DNA of 64,000 nucleotides from Closterium sp. NIES-65. Taxonomy: Eukaryota > Streptophyta > Zygnematophyceae > Desmidiales > Closteriaceae. A program made the translations under genes and the position numbers. Below the pieces are notes generated by a model. That model was not told the DNA's origin. It saw only the letters and a program-made list of their open reading frames with translations, and ran no database searches. Location of the stretch: assembly GCA_948144175.1 (NCBI GenBank), contig CANXME010002087.1, forward strand, positions 2,973,501 to 3,037,500, in the 5' to 3' direction. Position 1 is the stretch's first letter. Every line of letters begins with the position of its first letter. This document shows, in pieces, positions 32,901 through 42,349 of this stretch.

Positions 32901-35900
32901 ACTTGCAACCCCTTGCAACCCCTTGCAAGCCCATGCAATCCCTTGCAGCCCCTTGCAACCCCATGCAAGACCATGCAAGCCCATGCAATGTGGTGTTGCG
33001 CTGGCCCCACCTTAGCCGCGTGGGTAGCTTGGGAGTCGTCTTGCGGCGTCGCAGTGGCAGCCGCAGAGCCATCCAGCACGGCGGGCAGATGCTGCAGTAG
33101 CAGGTGCGTGCCTGGCGTGGGAGGGACAGGGGAGACAGGAGGGTGGGGGGGGAGGAAAGGTGTTGCACTTTGTGAGGCATCTCAGTGAGGGCAGATGCTG
33201 CAGTAGCAGGTGGGTGGAAGGCGGGAGGGGAGCCGAGAGAGAGGAGGGTGCGAGGGGGAGTGGGGAGAGAGAAAGAGGAAAGAGAAGGACGGCAGTGGGA
33301 AGGGACGATAGCATGGATGGTGCGGGTGATGCAGTGATGAGGTGAAAGATAGCAGCACGGTGGGATGCTGCATCGAAGTAGATGCAGCACGGTGGGATGC
33401 TGCATCGAAGTAGATGCAGCACGGTGAGAAGATGGGTGGGGGCTGTGGTGGGCTAGATGGGGTGGGGGCTGTGGTGGGCTAGATGGGGTGGGGGTTGTGG
33501 GTTGGGCAGTGAAGGCACCCCGATGAAAGAGGTCGTTGAGCAGTTCAGGTGCTTGCACGTCATCCGCTACCAGCACCCGCTCCTGTGCGATGATGGGGCC
33601 TGCATCCATCTGCAGCACCGTGTACGCCACTGTCACTCCTGTCTCTGCCACCCCTTGCTAGATGAGGAGGGAGGGTGGGGGGAAGGTGACTTATGGGTCA
33701 ACTGGAGAGGCATAAGCGCCCGCCCCCTCTCCTGTGCGATGATGGGCTCTGCGTTCACCGTCTGCACCGTGTATGCCCCTGTCACTCCCGTCTCTGCCAC
33801 TCCTTGCTGGCGAGGCCATAGGAGATGGGAGACACGGGGGGAGACACGGGGGGAAGACACGGGGGAAGACACGGGGGGAAGACACGGGGGGAAGACACGG
33901 GGGGAAGACACGGGGGGAAGACACGGGGGGAAGACACGGGGGGAAGACACGGGGGGAAGACACGGGGGGAGACACGGGGGGAGACACGGGGGGGAGACAC
34001 GGGGGGAAGACACGGGGGGAAGACACGGGGGGAAGACACGGGGGGAAGACACGGGGGAAAGACACGGGGGGAAGACACGGGGGGAAGACACGGGGGGAAG
34101 ACACGGGGGGAAGACATGGGAGGAAGACATGGGGGGAGGACATGGAGTGAAGATGCAGAAAGTTGCATGGCACAGAGGTGTGGTGTTGCATGGCACAGAG
34201 GTGTGGTGTTGCATGGCACAGAGGTGTGGTGTTGCATGGCACAGAGGTGAGGTGTTGGAAAGAAGAGGCAGCAAGGAGGTGGGGGTGCGATGGGGCAGGT
34301 GGCATCAGGAAGGCCGCAGTGAGTTGTGCACCGAGGTTGCTCAACACACTTTATCTTCCTCTGCTAAATAATAACAACTTATCGGCTGGCATGCCTGCCT
34401 GGAGGAAGGAAATTGGTGGAGGTGGGGAGAGGAAGGCGGGCCTTCGTGAAACCTGCTACTTCATCGCCCCTTGTTGACTCCACTGCCCCTTGTTGACTCC
34501 ACTGCCCCTTGTTGACTCCACTGCCCCTTGTTGACTCCACTGCCCCTTGTTGACTCCACTGCCCCTTGTTGACTCCACTGCCCCTTGTTGACTCCACTGC
34601 CCCTTGTTGACTCCACTGCCCCTTGTTGACTCCACTGCCCCTTGTTGACTCCACTGCCCCTTGTTGACTCCACTGCCCCTTGTTGACTCCACTGCCTCTT
34701 GTTGACTCCACTGCCCCTTGTTGACTCCACTGCCCCTTGTTGACTCCACTGCCCCTTGCACGTCTACCCTTGTTGCTCCTTCCTCCCCTCCTCTACCCCT
34801 CCTCTCCTTCCTTTCCCCTTGGTCACCTCTAGTGCTCGCTGCCACCCAGTGCCACCCAGTGCCACCCAGTGCCCCTCGCCACTCGCCCTCTCCTCTCCCC
34901 TTTACTACCCCCTACCCACCTCCTCAGCCCCTTTCCCACTGCTTCAGCTCCCTACCCGCCTGCTCACCTCCAGTGCTCGCTGCACGGGCGATGCTCCTCT
35001 GAACTTGGGGAGCAGGCTGGGGTGAATGTTCACAGTGCCTGCTCATGAATGGGGGTGAATGTTCACAGTGCCTGCTCATGAATGGGGGTGAATGTTCACA
35101 GTGCCTGCTCATGAATGGGGGTGAATGTTCACAGTGCCTGCTCATGAATGGGGGTGAATGTTCACAGTGCCTGCTCATGAATGGGGGTGAATGTTCACAG
35201 TGCCTGCTCATGAATGGGGGTGAATGTTCACAGTGCCTGCTCATGAATGGGGGTGAATGTTCACAGTGCCTGCTCATGAATGGGGGTGAATGTTCACAGT
35301 GCCTGCTCATGAATGGGGGTGAATGTTCACATTGCCTGCTCATGAATGGGGGTGAATGTTCACAGTGCCTGCTCATGAACGGGGGTGAATGTTCACAGTG
35401 CCTGCTCATGAATGGGGGTGAATGTTCACAGTGCCTGCTCACGAATGGGGGTGAATGTTCACAGTGCCTGCTCATGAATGAGGGTGAATGTTCACAGTGC
35501 CTGCTCATGAATGGGGGTGAATGTTCACAGTGCCTGCTCATGAACGGGGGTGAATGTTCACAGTGCCTGCTCATGAATGAGGGTGAATGTTCACAGTGCC
35601 TGCTCATGAATGGGGGTGAATGTTCACAGTGCCTGCTCATGAACGGGGGTGAATGTTCACAGTGCCTGCTCATGAATGAGGGTGAATGTTCACAGTGCCT
35701 GCTCATGAATGGGGGTGAATGTTCACAGTGCCTGCTCATGAATGAGGGTGAATGTTCACAGTGCCTGCTCATGAATGGGGGTGAATGTTCACAGTGCCTG
35801 CTCATGAACGGGGGTGAATGTTCACAGTGCCTGCTCATGAATGAGGGTGAATGTTCACAGTGCCTGCTCATGAATGGGGGTGAATGTTCACAGTGCCTGC

Positions 35901-38900
35901 TCATGAACGGGGGTGAATGTTCACAGTGCCTGCTCATGAATGAGGGTGAATGTTCACAGTGCCTGCTCATGAATGGGGGTGAATGTTCACAGTGCCTGCT
36001 CATGAATGGGGGTGAATGTTCACAGTGCCTGCTCATGAATGGGGGTGAATGTTCACAGTGCCTGCTCATGAACGGGGGTGAATGTTCACAGTGCCTGCTC
36101 ATGAATGAGGGTGAATGTTCACAGTGCCTGCTCATGAATGGGGGTGAATGTTCACAGTGCCTGCTCATGAACGGGGGTGAATGTTCACAGTGCCTGCTCA
36201 TGAATGAGGGTGAATGTTCACAGTGCCTGCTCATGAATGGGGGTGAATGTTCACAGTGCCTGCTCATGAATGAGGGTGAATGTTCACAGTGCCTGCTCAT
36301 GAATGGGGGTGAATGTTCACAGTGCCTGCTCATGAACGGGGGTGAATATCCACTAGGAATCCGCACAACTCACAGCCTCGATTATCGTGTTACGCTCACA
36401 ACACAAGAGCTTGCGTGTGAGGGATTTATGGAGGAGGGGCCAGGTGAGTGGAAGAGAGCGCAAAAAGAACCAAGAGAGTGCAAGAGAGCGCAAGAGGGTG
36501 CAAGAGAGTGCAAGAGAGCGTACGAGAGTGCAAGAGAGCGCAAGAGAGTGCAAGAGAGCGCAAGAAAGAGAGTGCAAGGGAGCGCATGAGAGTGCAAGGG
36601 AGTGCAAGGAAGAGAGCGGAAGAGAGAGCAAGAGAGCTCAAGGGAAAGGGACAGATGGGTGGATGCATGTGCTTACCTTGGAGCGGGATAGAGAGGAAGG
36701 AAGACGGGAGGAAGTTTCCATATGCTGCAGTGATGCACATGTCTGGCTGCAGGTGCTTCAGCGCCTCTAGGAAGGCGGGCTGGCAGCACATGGGGTTAGC
36801 GCAGCGCATCAAGAAAGGCCGGAGGGCAGTGCGTGGGCGTATTGTATTGGGTTGGGCGAGGGTGGAGATGTGCGGAAAGGGGGGGAATAATGCTTGATAA
36901 GGAGGGCGGGCAGGCGGCGCAAGAAGATATACGTGTGAGAGGGAAGGGGGGGGGGGGGGGGGGGGGTGGGAAGAATAAGTGGAGGGAGGGGGGTGAGGGG
37001 ATGGCGATGCAGGCAGTAAGTGGAAGGGTCCTCGAGTCTCGAGAAACACAAGTAGTTCGTACTAACGAGGAAGCACAGCAAGGACATTTGTGAAAGCGGC
37101 CAACAAAAGGTCAGGAGGGACAGGGAAAAGGACAGGAGTAACAGATCAGCGGGTGAGAGCAGCGGATGAGAGCAGCGGATGAGAGCAGCGGATGAGAGCA
37201 GCGGATGAGAGCAGCGGATGAGAGCAGTGGATGAGAGCGGCGGATGAGAGCAGCGGATGAGAGCAGCGGATGAGGACAGAGGCTGAGGCGAACAAGGGCG
37301 CACATCGCGAGCCGTGGCAGGCGAGAGGATACGGTCGGGCGGCAGGCCGCGATCTGCTGCCAGCTGTCCCACGGCGGTCGGCTGCAGCTGTCCTTTAGTG
37401 CGCCCCCTGCCCCGGCTGGACGGCGGCTGCGTTACCACCGCCGCCACCTGGTGGGGTGAGCGTGCATGGGGGATAAGAGGGGGGAGGGCGGGGAAGACGG
37501 GCGGGGAAGAAAGGCGGGGAAGAAGGGGGGGAAGAGGTAGGTGGGAGGGGGTAAGGAAATGGGAAAGAGTTGCGAATGGCGTGGGAGGCAGAGAAAGTAG
37601 GTGGTGGGAAGAGGCAGCAGTGTAGCGGGAGAAGGGGGTGGGGGAGGCAGCTTGCGAGGTGATGCGATGCCATGGGGAAGGTGTAGCTGGCGGGGGGTGG
37701 CAGGAAGCAGAGATGATGCAACATGGGAGAAGCAAGGGGGCAAACAAGAAGCAAGGGGGGAAACAAGAAGCAAGGGGGGAAACAAGAAGCAAGGGAGGAA
37801 ACAAGAAGCAAGTCAGAGTGCCGTATCCACCAGTGGCGGCCCACCGATGCACGCGGCACATTGGAGCTGCACGCGGCACATTGGAGCTGCCCTTTCGCTG
37901 TCCAAGATTGGATCTTCCTGCGTGTTCGCCTGCCCGTTAGCCTGCCTATCAGCGGGTACGGACTGACCTCAAAGAGCGAGTGCGGCTGCTGAGCCGCGTC
38001 CAGCAGTCGGCCCAACACCCCCGCCGCCACCTGCGCGCGCAGGAGGAGAGGGGAGGGGAGGGGGACAGAAAGGGAGGGGGGGCGGGCGGGGCGGGGAGGA
38101 GGACAGAAAGGGAGGGGGGGCGGGCGGGGCGGGGAGGAGGACAGAAAGGGAGGGGAGGGGGCTGGGAGCAGGATATAAAGGGAGGGGAGGGGGGGGGGAG
38201 CAGTGAGTCCAACACTCCCGCTGCCACCTGCACGAGGGGGCGGGGAGCGGGGGCGTGGCGATGCAGGGAGGGAACAGGAGGGGATGACGAGAGGTGGGGA
38301 GGAGGGGAGGAGGAGAGGTGGGGAGGAGAGGAGGAGGAGAGGTGGGGAGGAAGGGAGGAGGAGAGGTGGGGAGGAGGGGAGGAAGGGAGGCAAGGAGGGG
38401 CGGAGGAGAGGTGGGGAGGAGGGGAGGCAGGTAGGAGGGGAGGCAGGGAAGGGGGGAGGGGGGAGGAGGGTGCAAAAGAGTAGGACGAAGCGGGGATTGG
38501 CTGGGGTGAAGCGGATATGTGGGGGCGCACGAAAACACTGCGAAGCGGCGAACACGGCGGGGGAAATGAGGGGCGCAAAGGAGAGGCGCGTGGTGGGATG
38601 GCGCGGAGGAGAAGCGCGTGGTGGGATGGCGCAGAGGAGAGGCGCGCGGAGGGAAGGCGCGGAGGAGAGGCGCGCGGAGGGATGGCACAGAGCAGAGGCG
38701 CGCGGTGAGATGGCGAGGAGAAACGCGCGGTGGGAGTTGGAATGCCGCTTAGGAGAGGCACGTGGTGGGATGGCGCGGCGGAGAAGAGGCGAGGAGAGGA
38801 AGGTTGGCGGTGCACAGACGTGCAGTGAGCAGTAGCGCAGTGAGGCGGGCCGCTGCAGACTTTGCAGCCCAGCAATCGCTGTCGGTTCTAGCTCGCCCGA

Positions 38901-39175
38901 CCCACCTCAGGCGACCCGAGAAATACAAGCTTCTTCTTGTCCCCGCTAGAGGAACCTCCGCTTTGCGCGCTACAGGAAACGTATCGACGGTGGCGTCCAG
39001 CGGGCACTAGGAGAAGCTTGACGGGGAGCGCGAGAGGGCGACTCAACAGCCATCTGAAGCCGCTGGATACGCGCGTCAACGGCTGCATCGGGCAAAGTAT
39101 AGACGGTGACATTATCGATCCTACGCAGGGAAATCTTACGGGATCTCTAGGTACTTGGATGAAATCGAGTCCCAA
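29932..39175 (-). CDS. Methionyl-tRNA formyltransferase, organellar, ten exons
   Basis: Exons, all GT-AG and in phase: 38906-39175, 37968-38030, 37304-37447, 36677-36779, 34968-35038, 33519-33657, 33011-33111, 32251-32310, 31314-31541, 29932-30024 (423 codons from the first ATG). The enzyme transfers a formyl group from 10-formyl-THF to Met-tRNA for initiation in mitochondria or plastids. Evidence: [10 protein letters not shown] at the start of the Rossmann fold, [29 protein letters not shown], the formyl-THF site [17 protein letters not shown] (Asn197, His199), [16 protein letters not shown] with Asp235, and a C-terminal domain with [12 protein letters not shown] and SAK-type [11 protein letters not shown]. 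The N-terminus (Arg/Ser/Leu-rich, few acids) is a probable transit peptide; ATGs at 39112 or 39088 are alternative starts. The gene looks intact. Introns are packed with minisatellites and exon-edge copies. Confidence 0.93.
30030..30235 (-). repeat. Partial duplication of formyltransferase exon 10 and its upstream intron
   Basis: A copy of the acceptor plus the first 38 bases of exon 10 lies at 30142-30179 (GTGCTGGAGGTACAGCCAGA...), about 155 bp upstream of the real exon (edge 30024). The intronic flank (GGGATGGGTGGGAGG) is duplicated with it. The copy keeps phase 0 but no donor follows. Confidence 0.85.
30386..31250. repeat. 17-bp minisatellite in intron 9, about 50 copies
   Basis: The unit GCAGGTGAGCATGGCAT repeats with only A/G changes in GGC(A/G)TGCAG. 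Because three units make 51 bp without stops, all minus frames stay open for 300-590 codons; these are not genes. On the plus strand each unit contains CAGGTGAGC, but the gene is transcribed from the minus strand. Confidence 0.95.
31926..32242. repeat. 18-bp minisatellite in intron 8, about 17 copies
   Basis: Unit GTGCTGTGATGGCATGTG. The array starts about 10 bases after the exon-8 donor at 32250. It is open in several frames on both strands by periodicity only. Confidence 0.95.
32353..32685 (+). repeat. Solo LTR in intron 7 of the formyltransferase gene
   Basis: A 333-bp segment starting TGTTGTAATTG and ending TTCTATCA, flanked by the perfect 5-bp duplication GTCGT (32348-32352 and 32686-32690). 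It shows no similarity to the TE2 LTR that I can see, so it belongs to another LTR family. It separates exon 8 from its partial copy at 32737. Confidence 0.85.
32737..32995 (-). repeat. Degenerate copy of exon 8 and a CCATGCAACC array, intron 7
   Basis: On the gene strand GGCAGCAGAGGAGGGGGTCC (about 32765-32783) resembles the start of exon 8 (GTGGCAGCAGAGGAGGGCAT), followed by a decayed remainder to 32737. To its right lies an array of 10-bp units CCATGCAACC/CCTTGCAACC (32782-32990) that reaches the exon-7 donor. Confidence 0.7.
33189..33425 (-). repeat. Copy of the start of exon 7 and a 30-bp repeat, intron 6
   Basis: CACCTGCTACTGCAGCATCT (gene strand, about 33191-33212) exactly repeats bases from the start of exon 7. 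Further upstream a 30-bp unit containing GATGCAGCACGGTGGGATGC is present two to three times (33348-33425). Confidence 0.8.
33728..33806 (-). repeat. Near-complete extra copy of the 5' part of exon 6
   Basis: After a CCAG acceptor (edge 33806) about 78 bases repeat exon 6 (edge 33657): the peptide reads [27 protein letters not shown] against [27 protein letters not shown]. The catalytic Asp position is Asn in the copy. Phase 0 is kept, but the second half of the exon and the donor are missing. Confidence 0.88.
33826..34254. repeat. 13-bp and 23-bp minisatellites in intron 5
   Basis: About 23 copies of GACACGGGGGGAA (33826-34140) are followed by four copies of a 23-bp unit TTGCATGGCACAGAGGTGTG-GTG (34163-34254). 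They are not coding. Confidence 0.92.
34470..34755. repeat. 20-bp minisatellite in intron 5, about 15 copies
   Basis: Unit CTTGTTGACTCCACTGCCCC, nearly perfect. Reading frames across it ([13 protein letters not shown]...) arise from the 60-bp common period. Confidence 0.94.
34827..34843 (-). repeat. Copy of the 3' edge of exon 5
   Basis: AGCGAGCACTAGAG plus GTGACC repeats the exon-5 end GCGAGCACTGGAG plus GTGAGC (edge 34968), about 140 bp into the intron. Confidence 0.75.
35029..36349 (-). repeat. 33-bp minisatellite: about 40 copies of the exon-5 acceptor junction
   Basis: On the gene strand each unit is CATTCATGAGCAG (13 intronic bases ending in AG) followed by GCACTGTGAACATTCACCCC (the first 20 bases of exon 5). 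Only the last copy at 35038 continues into the rest of exon 5. Copies differ mainly at ATTC/GTTC and CCCCC/CCCTC positions. In the reading phase of exon 5 every upstream copy contains a TGA, so splicing to any but the last acceptor would terminate translation. The long frames of about 480-514 codons on both strands are artefacts of the 11-codon period. Confidence 0.95.
36440..36655. repeat. AGAGAGTGCA-type repeat in intron 4
   Basis: Irregular units of about 10-12 bp (GCAAGAGAGTGCAAGAGAG) lie between the exon-4 donor and the 33-bp array. Confidence 0.8.
36780..37303. repeat. Intron 3 with a 15-bp repeat and a G tract
   Basis: Nine copies of AGCAGCGGATGAGAG lie at 37143-37275 just after the exon-3 donor, and a run of more than 20 G lies near 36946-36967. 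No coding content. Confidence 0.85.
37448..37967. repeat. Intron 2 with a GCAAGGGGGGAAACAAGAA repeat
   Basis: About four 19-bp units at 37735-37812, and a doubled GCACGCGGCACATTGGAGCT segment at 37849-37890. No coding content. Confidence 0.8.
38031..38905 (-). repeat. Intron 1 with purine-rich arrays and a copy of the start of exon 2
   Basis: GTGGCAGCGGGAGTGTTGGA after a CAG (edge 38227) repeats the first bases of exon 2 (GTGGCGGCGGGGGTGTTGG, edge 38030). Two 41-bp copies of a GGAGGACAGAAAGGGAGG unit lie between them. GGAGGAGAGGTGGGG units (38290-38460) and GGAGAGGCGCGCGGAG units (38570-38790) follow. Confidence 0.8.
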
Positions 39176-39924
39176 GAATCTCCGAGCAATATTCTAGGGA
39201 GTGCCAACTAGTTTCCAAAAAAGGTTCTTGGGGAAGCTTCTGGAAGAATGTATCGCGACAGTTGACAGGCTCGTGAGGCCCGTAGCACATTTCGACCGTT
39301 GACGATATGTGGTGATACAAGCTGGTGCTACTAACGTGGAACTTTCAGGGCCGCCACTGAACGTTCAATTGCTCCGATAGATGACACACCATAAAGCATG
39401 CAGCTATATATCCAACACCACCGTTGTATTTTCCTTTTAACCTCTTTATCTCAAAGATAAAAATGTTCATGTATTAAAGAATTGATTCCATATGATGTTT
39501 TGACTGAAACAAAATTATTAGTCTACTACACACCACTAGAGCAGAAAATACCTGGAACAATGACAATGACCTCGAGCTCACCGCCATAGATTGTATAAAC
39601 AACGTCAGCACCGCATACGGTACCGTATTACCCCGGGTATAAGCGCAACCGCGCTTATAATAAAACATTGATTTATAGGGGGGTGCATTTATAAATGAGT
39701 CACAGGCATAAGCGAATGCGTTTATAATGACAAATGTAGAAATATGTTTTAAGCGTACCAAAATATGCATCTTAGTCTTGCAATTCCAGTCGAATCGAAA
39801 TGTTAGCGCGTCATAGATCAAAATCGCGGGTAATTACCTTCTGGGTAACCAACATCGAGCCCGATGATGTCAGTAGTCACCTACGTGGCTCGATGGTATC
39901 CGTCAGATCTTGTGCGCCCCTTTG
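39176..39924. other. Upstream region of the formyltransferase gene
   Basis: No gene is seen. The first bases presumably hold the promoter and 5' UTR of the formyltransferase gene, and the segment 39400-39830 is AT-rich. It ends at the LTR of TE3. Confidence 0.4.
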
Positions 39925-40051
39925 TGTCAAAACGTATTTGCTTATGTTGTTAAGGCTATATGGATGTTAGCACTAGGGGGTATACAATTTCACTCGATAT
40001 TGTTCTTGTAGCCCTCCCCTTGACCTAATGACCATCCTATTCTTCTCGACA
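39925..40051 (+). repeat. 5' LTR of TE3
   Basis: 127 bp from TGTCAAAACG to TTCTCGACA. It retains a diverged form of the family core (AAGGCTATATGGATGTTAGC...GGGGGTATACAA). The inner edge is fixed by the adjacent primer-binding site. Confidence 0.75.
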
Positions 40052-40099
40052 TGGTATAGAGCGGGTCCTTTCTAAGGACCATTGTTTTTAGAGGGCCCA

Positions 40100-40950
40100 C
40101 CGATGAGTTTTTTTTTCCTGCCCGAAATCTGCCCGTTTAGCCCGCGAACAGCCCGAGCGTGGACCGTACAGCCCGCGCCAGGCCCGTTTAGCCCGCGAAC
40201 CGCCCGCGCGTAGGTTGTACAGCTCGCGCGCCGCCCTTGCGCAGCCCATACAGTCCGCGCGCCGCCCACGTACAGCCCGTACAGCCCACGCACGACTAGC
40301 ACGCAGCCCGTACGGCCCGCGCCAGGCCCGCGCGCAGCTAGTATTGCCCGCGCTAGGCCCGCACGCAGTCCGTACAGCCCGCGCAAGGCCCGTGCGCACC
40401 TACCCTGCCGCGCGTGCACTTGCACTGGCCCTACACCTCGCTGGCCCGCTGTCCCTACTGCCCTACTACTACAACTGCCCTACTTCTACTACCCTACTGT
40501 CATTGCCCTGGACGGTGTAGTGCTAGCAAGCGCGACTGCCCTGCCCTGCCTGCACGTGTAAGCACTGGCCGCGCCGCCCTGCCCTGCTGAGCGGCGCCCT
40601 GCACTGCCTTGCTGGCCTGCACCGCCCTGCACTGCCTTGCTGGCCTGCACCACCCTGCACTGCTCTGCTGGCCTGCACCGCCCTGCACTGCTGGCCTGCA
40701 CTACTGGCCTGCACTGCCCTGCACTACTGGCCTGCGCCGCCCTGCCCTACTGAGCGCCACCCTGCACTGCCCTGCTGGCCTGCACTGCCTTGCTGGTCAC
40801 TGCCCTGATGGCCGCCTTGCACTGCACTACCCTACTGCACTGCCCTGCTGGCCGCGCTGCCCTGCCCGTGCTGGCCGCACCGCCCTACCTGAGCGCCGCT
40901 AACAACCATGCCACCCTGCCCTACTGACTGCCGCCCTGTCCTACTCCGCG
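40100..40950 (+). repeat. GC-rich repeat leader of TE3
   Basis: The first array uses CCCGTACAGCCCGCGC-like units (about 40130-40410), the second CTGCCCTGCTGGCCTGCAC-like units (about 40540-40930). Position and GC content match the TE2 leader but the units differ. Confidence 0.88.
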
Positions 40951-41044
40951 CTACTACTCAGAGAGTCGCCCTGCTGGCCACCGCCCTGCTTTGCCTTGCC
41001 TGCGTGCTGCTCTGTTGCTAGCGCGCCCGACCACTCTGCCCGCT

Positions 41045-42330
41045 ATGGCCACTCTCAGTGTCGTCACGTTCGATCCGGAGGGCCGCCCGATAGAGTTCAA
41101 TGCATGGCTCGATGACCTACAGTTGTTCTTACTGAGCGATTCCAAGGACGGAGTCACACTGTTTGACCTAACGTCTCGCGCCTCTCTCGCCCCTGCCGCC
41201 ATAGCTGACAGTACGACTCGCTCACAGTGGCTTACTCGTGACGTTGCTGCTCGCTTAGCTGTTTGCAACCACCTGCCGTTAGCCGAACGCGCTCACTTCG
41301 GATAGCATAACACTGTGAAAGCACTGTACGACGTTGTAGTTGTTCGTTACTCCTCCCCGGCCACGGGTGCACTAGGCCGCCTTCTCCTGCCCTACCTGTT
41401 CCCAGAGCTGTCCGCATATGCCATAGTAGCTGACCTCGTCACTCACCTTCGTACTAGTGACACTCTCTACCGCGCTGCGCTTCCCGCCGAGTTTCTCACC
41501 AAGAACCCCCCTCCCATGTACATCACTCTCTACTTCATAGTCACCCGCCTCCCTGACTCCTTAGCGCTAACAGGGACCTCCTTTTAGTCGTTGACCCCAC
41601 CACCCTCACTGTCGACCTGCTCGAGAAGCACCTCCTTGCAGCTGAGACTAGCATAGTCATTGTAGGCGCTTATCGTGGCACTCCTTGCACCCCCTTCTTT
41701 GAGGGGTGTTGGCCCTCCTCCCTTCTCCCCTCAGTCGCCTCTGCTGCAGAGTTGACTACCTTCGTGCTGAGGAGGTAGGAGCTGCGTCTGCCCCTAGTAG
41801 GAGGCGCCGCAGCTGCAGGGGCAGGGGAGGCAGGGGCGGTGGGGGCGGCAGAGGTGGAGGCGGTGGTGGGGGCGGTGGAGGCGGTGGAGGAGACGGCGGT
41901 GGCGGAGGGAGTGGTGGTGGGGGTGGAGGTGTAGGTGGCGGCAGTGGTGGCGGCAGTGGCAGTGGGGTGGGGGTGGAGGTGGGGGTGGTGGCGGGAGTGG
42001 GGGCGTCGGCGGCGGCGGTGGAGGTGCTGGAGGCAGCGGCAGCGGTGGTGAAGGTCGCGGCGGCGGTGGTGGTGGCCGGAGTGGAGCCACGCAGCGTGGA
42101 GGCTTTGGCGGCGCTCAGCAACAGCAGCAGCCGCACTCCTGTGAGACTCTGTCACCCCAGTAGCTTCGTGAGTGGTACGCTGGGCGTGGTAGGTCTAGGG
42201 GTGCTGGTCCCTGCACTTACGGTCTCCGCACCGGCGACCGCAGTGGGGAGACGTGCGGGCAGCCACACGCGACGCAGCGCTGTTTCGGTCGCCTAACTGA
42301 CGCCTGGCGCACATAGATCCCTGACGCCAC
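41045..42330 (+). pseudogene. TE3 gag
   Basis: MATLSVVTFDPEGRPIEFNAWLDDLQLFLL starts at 41045. A TAG interrupts at 41303-41305, and the frame shifts after RLPDSLAL near 41565. The Gly-rich tract (41810-42080) and the RSGATQRGGFGGAQ segment follow, then a degraded CGQPHATQRCFG-like motif. Homologous to TE2 gag. Confidence 0.85.
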
Positions 42331-42349
42331 TGAGCTCTCTCGCTGGGTT

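Noticed and set aside
33633-34371. Long frames with [12 protein letters not shown] repeats
   Set aside because: Produced by the 13-bp GACACGGGGGGAA array in intron 5.
35029-36349. CRISPR-like array
   Set aside because: Head-to-tail 33-bp repeats without unique spacers, in a eukaryotic gene; the unit matches a splice junction.
34924-36589. Open frames of 480 and 514 codons on opposite strands
   Set aside because: Both are produced by the 33-bp (11-codon) repeat; the region is an intron of the formyltransferase gene.
36946-36967. Run of G as a possible regulatory quadruplex
   Set aside because: A single homopolymer in an intron; also the type of site most prone to sequencing error, so no function is claimed.
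41670-42296. Thr/Pro/His-rich minus frames opposite TE3 gag
   Set aside because: Antisense of the Gly-rich gag tract.
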